Positions 28,459 to 31,175 of a stretch of 31,175 nucleotides of DNA are shown here, one piece after another. Position 1 is the stretch's first letter. Each line of letters starts with the position of its first letter. Made by a program: the position numbers and the translations under genes. Below the pieces are notes generated by a model. The model saw only the letters and a program-made list of their open reading frames with translations. It ran no database searches and was not told the DNA's origin. Source of the DNA: a virus; IMG/VR virus record IMGVR_UViG_3300034272_001613, positions 1-31,175 of that record. One strand, given 5' to 3'.

Positions 28459-29235
28459 TTAATAACTTTCGTGATAATTTTCTCTTTCGTTCTCAAGGAA
28501 GGTTTCCTTTGCAGTTTGTTCAAACTCTTCGTGAGCTTTTATTACGAATTGGCAAGCCTCTTCGTGTGTCTTAAGAGTCTTTAGCGCATCTTCTGCTTCT
28601 CTCTTTAGATCATTATATTCATTCATGATATGATCGTAATTTGCAGTGTCGCCAATTAGACCAACTTCTGCAAGATTTTCTCTTTCTTCTGGTGTCAAAT
28701 TCAAAATCGAGTTAATCTCCTGAATTTCGGCATCGCTTAGTTCGTTAACTGCCTCCATGTAAGAGTCTAAGTACGTATCCAAATCACTAATAATGTCTTC
28801 AGGATCCTTGTCCGGTACAAGCAACATCCATCCGCCACTTCTGCCGCCCATTGAAATCTTGTCGAAATCTGCTCCAAATTTCTCTAGGAATACGTTCTGT
28901 TCAAAATCTTCGATCTCGTCGTTTAGGAATCTGAACCAGCGATCCATCATCGTTTCTTCATATTCGTCAGGTTCACCAATAGCTTCTCGCCAATCATCAA
29001 CATCCGGCCATTCATAGGTCTTAACGTTGATTGCGTAGTGAGAACTTCGTTGCTCTCTGCTTTCTCGATTATACCAATAAGAGCTACGATCCATCATGTG
29101 ATTTGCTTGAGCGTCACATGCTTCCAATAGCTTTTTAATAGGTTCCCCAAGCACAGGAATCTTCATATACTCAGCTTCTGAGTAATTGTCTGATGATTCA
29201 TTAATAAACTGTTGGAAACCTTTTAGAAATCTCAC
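28459..29235 (-). CDS. Acidic hypothetical protein with capsid-targeting-like N-terminus
   Basis: This 258-residue protein starts MRFLKGFQQFINESSDN, a close match to the pattern seen in the head cluster (F-x-x-F-I-N-E). The rest is acidic and helical with a Tyr/Trp/Arg-rich middle (SSYWYNRESREQRSSHY) and a Gly/Arg segment (MGGRSGGWMLLVPD). Residues ~178-195 contain LTPEERENLAEVGL, shared with the next gene. No enzyme motif. The ATG overlaps the previous stop by ATGA. It may be a packaged early-acting protein. Confidence 0.7.
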   Translation of the reverse strand: MRFLKGFQQFINESSDNYSEAEYMKIPVLGEPIKKLLEACDAQANHMMDRSSYWYNRESREQRSSHYAINVKTYEWPDVDDWREAIGEPDEYEETMMDRWFRFLNDEIEDFEQNVFLEKFGADFDKISMGGRSGGWMLLVPDKDPEDIISDLDTYLDSYMEAVNELSDAEIQEINSILNLTPEERENLAEVGLIGDTANYDHIMNEYNDLKREAEDALKTLKTHEEACQFVIKAHEEFEQTAKETFLENERENYHESY

Positions 29236-29618
29236 TTTCCTGCCTGCTTTTTTGAGATCTCAATTGCTTGTAATTGCTTGATTGCTTTCTTTTTGCTCGG
29301 GTGAGTGCCCAGAGTCTTTTTACCTTTAGAGTCTTTAACTAACCATTTGTCTCCGTGCTTTTCAATCTTTTCGTTAATAAACGCTTCGAAACCATGAACT
29401 CTTCTTTCTGATACTGCTGCCAATGCGACTGGCTGTGGTTGGCTTTGTGCTTGTAAGACCGGTTGAGTCTGTATGTTTTGATTTACTTTAGCTACTAATT
29501 CAGATACTTTTGTTTGAATTAGCGTAAGCTTTTGAACTTGATCAGCCGTTAGAACCATCTCGGCCTCCTCGACCGTATAGAGAAATTCTATAAACGAATC
29601 AATATTTTCAGTTTGCAT
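29232..29618 (-). CDS. Small Lys/Gln-rich protein with internal capsid-targeting-like segment
   Basis: This 128-residue protein has a helical N-terminal half and a Gln/Pro/Ala-rich linker (50-70). From residue 72 it has a second start-like segment RVHGFEAFINEKIEK, then KWLVKDSKGKKTLGTHPSKK and AIKQLQAIEISK. The last part is a small basic domain I recognise from internal regions of phage head proteins (K-x-LG-x-H-x-S-x-x-x-A-x-x-QL-x-AIE). The targeting-like segment being internal suggests a fusion of a separate N-terminal piece to a former N-terminus. A late motif lies 146 bases upstream, inside the previous gene. Confidence 0.65.
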   Translation of the reverse strand: MQTENIDSFIEFLYTVEEAEMVLTADQVQKLTLIQTKVSELVAKVNQNIQTQPVLQAQSQPQPVALAAVSERRVHGFEAFINEKIEKHGDKWLVKDSKGKKTLGTHPSKKKAIKQLQAIEISKKQAGK

Positions 29619-29622
29619 CTAG

Positions 29623-30237
29623 TTAAAGTGATATTTTTGCAGCAATTACTAGCCCAAGTATAAGTTTCGTATAAACTAATCTAAACTCGTAATAAGTCAT
29701 AATGACCTGATACTCGTCGGGCGTTAATTTAACGATTCCTCGCTTGTTTGCTAATTTATTGATGTTATTTATTAGCTTGGTGGCATCCAAAATAGATCTT
29801 TCGCCAACCAGGGCAGTCAGGACATCAGCAAATGTTGAATATGTCAACATCGTCTTTGTGTCCGACAGTCTTTTTATCCAGTCATCTGCTATTACCGTAA
29901 CATCTCGTCTGAATAAGATGTCGTTTGACATTAGTGCTTCTTCTAGTAATTTAGCCGTCGTGTCCAGCTGGGTCACCGTGTCAGCTCTATTAAATATCCA
30001 AACCAAGTCATTTTCGTGTATATTAATAGAGAATTTTGCAACCCTAGATAGAGTGAATTTGATTACCGGTGAATCGTATTTAGACGGCTTGCTCTCTAGC
30101 ATATCCGGTGCCGGCATAGGCTTTGGAGCAGAAGGGAGCTCGCCGACTTCAAGTTGGAAGTCAGAAAATGGGAAGTTCATTAACTCGGGGTACTTCTTGT
30201 TTAATATTGTTCTGTCGTCTAATAACAATGTAGCCAT
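29623..30237 (-). CDS. Hypothetical protein
   Basis: The ATG at 30237 gives 204 residues (MATLLLDDRTILNKK). It is preferred over a TTG eight codons upstream because that TTG lies on the late-promoter-like GAATAAATATA (30250-30258), 12 bases before the ATG. A Pro-rich segment PSAPKPMPAPDM (~35-46) separates a short N-terminal part from a helical body with several Leu/Ile-rich helices. The last ~25 residues (FRLVYTKLILGLVIAAKISL) are hydrophobic and could be a C-terminal membrane anchor. It is first in a minus-strand unit of four genes. The family is not recognised. Confidence 0.7.
   Translation of the reverse strand: MATLLLDDRTILNKKYPELMNFPFSDFQLEVGELPSAPKPMPAPDMLESKPSKYDSPVIKFTLSRVAKFSINIHENDLVWIFNRADTVTQLDTTAKLLEEALMSNDILFRRDVTVIADDWIKRLSDTKTMLTYSTFADVLTALVGERSILDATKLINNINKLANKRGIVKLTPDEYQVIMTYYEFRLVYTKLILGLVIAAKISL
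29765..29772 (-). promoter_or_regulatory. Late-promoter motif inside the 204-residue gene
   Basis: The minus strand reads CTAATAAATAACATC. It is 146 bases before the ATG at 29618 and codes for Ile-Asn-Asn, so it may be a coding coincidence. Confidence 0.3.
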
Positions 30238-30249
30238 CAGTTCTTTTGT

Positions 30250-30258
30250 ATATTTATT
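30250..30258 (-). promoter_or_regulatory. Late-promoter-like sequence before the 204-residue gene
   Basis: The minus strand reads GAATAAATATAC, a one-base variant of RATAAATAA, 12 bases before the ATG at 30237. Confidence 0.45.
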
Positions 30259-30318
30259 CAAGATTATACTGAAACTCTAAACTTCGTTTCGAATTAGTGT
30301 ATAACACATAACAGAAAA

Positions 30319-31175
30319 ATGCATTCAATGAACAAGACAGAAAAAGAACAACTGATTAAATCCTTAGACCTCAAGCAGAACGCCATCAAGATCTTGATTA
30401 ACTCGTTCTATGGAGCCTTCGGTAACCGTTACTTCTACTTTCACAACAACGAGATAGCCCAGTCAATTACTTTACAAGGGCAAGATCTAATTAAGTTCTC
30501 AATCCGAGCCGTAAATCACTACTTTCGAAGCAAATGGCATCTTGATCACGAGTTGCATGAAAAACTGGGAATCGCCGGTCGAGAGATTATACCTATTGAC
30601 AAGGATGCAGCGATCTACACAGATACTGACTCAGTCTATATATGTTTCGACTATGCAATCCAATCTGTTCCTGGGCTAAGTCAAGAACTTAGTTCAACTG
30701 ATCAGCTTCAGTTTGTTCTCTCGATCAATCGATACCGCCTTAAAGACTATTTCAAGCAGGCTTTCCAAAAGTATGCAACTCATTTTCACACAGATAACCG
30801 TCAAGACTTTGAGCTAGAAAACATTTCTCGATCAGCAATTTGGCTCGCTAAGAAGAAGTACATTCTGAAAGTATCGTACAAAGACAATAAAAAAGAAGAG
30901 CTCTTAAACAAAGAGTTCCTTATCATTAAGGGACTTGAAGCTATTCAAGCGGCATATCCGAAATGGGCAAGAACTCACCTTTATACTCTTTACGATTATT
31001 TAGCAGAGATTGGAACTGATCTTGACCTAGAACGAGACTTGATTCCAAAATTAATGGAGATTCGATCTGAGTTTGATACGTTACCGATCGATGACATTGC
31101 ATTTAACTTTGCAGTAAGAGTCTATGATGATTACGTTAAGAAACTTGTCCCACTTCAACTAGAAAAAGGAATCTC
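30319..31175 (+). CDS. 43: DNA polymerase family B (gp43-like), C-terminal part encoded as a separate gene; truncated by the window
   Basis: The ORF opens with ATG at 30319 (MHSMNKTEKEQLIKSLDLKQ) and runs past the end. An in-frame TAG at 30295-30297 excludes an upstream extension. Motif B is NAIKILINSFYGAFGN (21-36), at the start of the protein, and motif C YTDTDSVYI follows. Further on, WLAKKKYILKVSY and EFLIIKGLEAIQA match the KAKKRYALNV and KIMGMETQQS stretches of T4 gp43. The exonuclease domain and motif A (D-x-x-SLYPS) are missing, and the preceding gene is on the other strand. The enzyme must therefore be assembled from a second protein encoded elsewhere. The break falls in the fingers, just before the motif B helix. 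Confidence 0.9.
   Translation, partial: MHSMNKTEKEQLIKSLDLKQNAIKILINSFYGAFGNRYFYFHNNEIAQSITLQGQDLIKFSIRAVNHYFRSKWHLDHELHEKLGIAGREIIPIDKDAAIYTDTDSVYICFDYAIQSVPGLSQELSSTDQLQFVLSINRYRLKDYFKQAFQKYATHFHTDNRQDFELENISRSAIWLAKKKYILKVSYKDNKKEELLNKEFLIIKGLEAIQAAYPKWARTHLYTLYDYLAEIGTDLDLERDLIPKLMEIRSEFDTLPIDDIAFNFAVRVYDDYVKKLVPLQLEKGI

Noticed and set aside
28458-28523. 22-residue N-terminal extension of the 234-residue gene
   Set aside because: It would overlap the upstream gene by 65 bases. The ATG at 28457 directly follows the upstream stop and gives the motif shared with neighbours.
30238-30261. TTG start eight codons upstream for the 204-residue gene
   Set aside because: The TTG precedes a promoter-like GAATAAATATA, and a good ATG lies just downstream.
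29744-30280. 178-codon plus-strand ORF opposite the 204-residue gene
   Set aside because: Its translation is Ser/Ile/Leu-rich, typical of an antisense shadow. It has no motif, and the minus-strand gene fits the operon spacing and a promoter.
1-31175. tRNA genes, CRISPR arrays, insertion sequences, integrase or attachment sites
   Set aside because: I saw no cloverleaf-like segments, no spaced direct repeats outside coding repeats, no transposase or integrase motifs and no inverted terminal repeats.

Overview
The window is a gene-dense piece (about 38% G+C by eye, no gene-free gap longer than about 110 bases) of a large T4-type myovirus genome. The evidence is a full set of T4-family genes: recombination nuclease subunit gp46 (partial), a gp42-like dCMP hydroxymethylase, dCMP deaminase, UvsY and UvsW, family B DNA polymerase gp43 (C-terminal part), major capsid protein gp23, prohead protease gp21 joined to a scaffold, tail tube gp19, and baseplate hub and spike proteins of gp27, gp5 and gp53 type. 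Start codons are almost never preceded by a Shine-Dalgarno sequence. They follow A-rich leaders, and GTG or TTG starts are frequent. Together with the A+T richness this suggests a Bacteroidota-type host, which is an inference.

Layout. (1) 1-2225, plus strand: gp46 end, gp42-like hydroxymethylase, dCMP deaminase and one unknown, closed by a bidirectional terminator. (2) 20615 down to 2280, minus strand: the virion block. Read in its own direction it holds a run of small, tightly coupled head-associated genes (20615 to 17039), a DUF5824-like protein, a terminator and promoter, baseplate and tail genes (15770 to 9778), a DnaJ-type cochaperone, the protease-scaffold ORF, the major capsid protein, a terminator, a lysine-rich repeat protein, two unknowns, the tail tube and an acidic protein. 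(3) 20719-22290, plus strand: a helix-turn-helix plus metallophosphoesterase protein. (4) 25242 down to 22287, minus strand: HAD phosphatase, P-loop kinase and a ligase-nucleotidylyltransferase fusion, which looks like an RNA or DNA end-repair cassette. (5) 25295-27772, plus strand: unknown, UvsY-like and UvsW. (6) 30237 down to 27753, minus strand: four accessory genes. (7) 30319 to the window end, plus strand: the C-terminal half of a split DNA polymerase.

How the genes work together. A T4-like late promoter, consensus RATAAATAA, precedes most virion transcription units and often overlaps the stop codon of the gene before it. Many small proteins carry a short aromatic-acidic segment ending in F-(I/V)-x-E that resembles the T4 capsid-targeting sequence. 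The capsid protein and several others carry (I/L)-x-E/(A/G) sites expected for the gp21-type protease, so this block probably encodes a set of packaged and processed internal proteins. The dCMP hydroxymethylase suggests hydroxymethylated cytosine in the virion DNA.

The most interesting points are: the split polymerase, whose N-terminal half is not adjacent; the ligase-NMNAT fusion with separate phosphatase and kinase partners; a capsid N-arm-like segment repeated near the end of a 496-residue protein; the protease-scaffold fusion with an internal late promoter at the domain boundary; and the family of capsid-targeting-like sequences.
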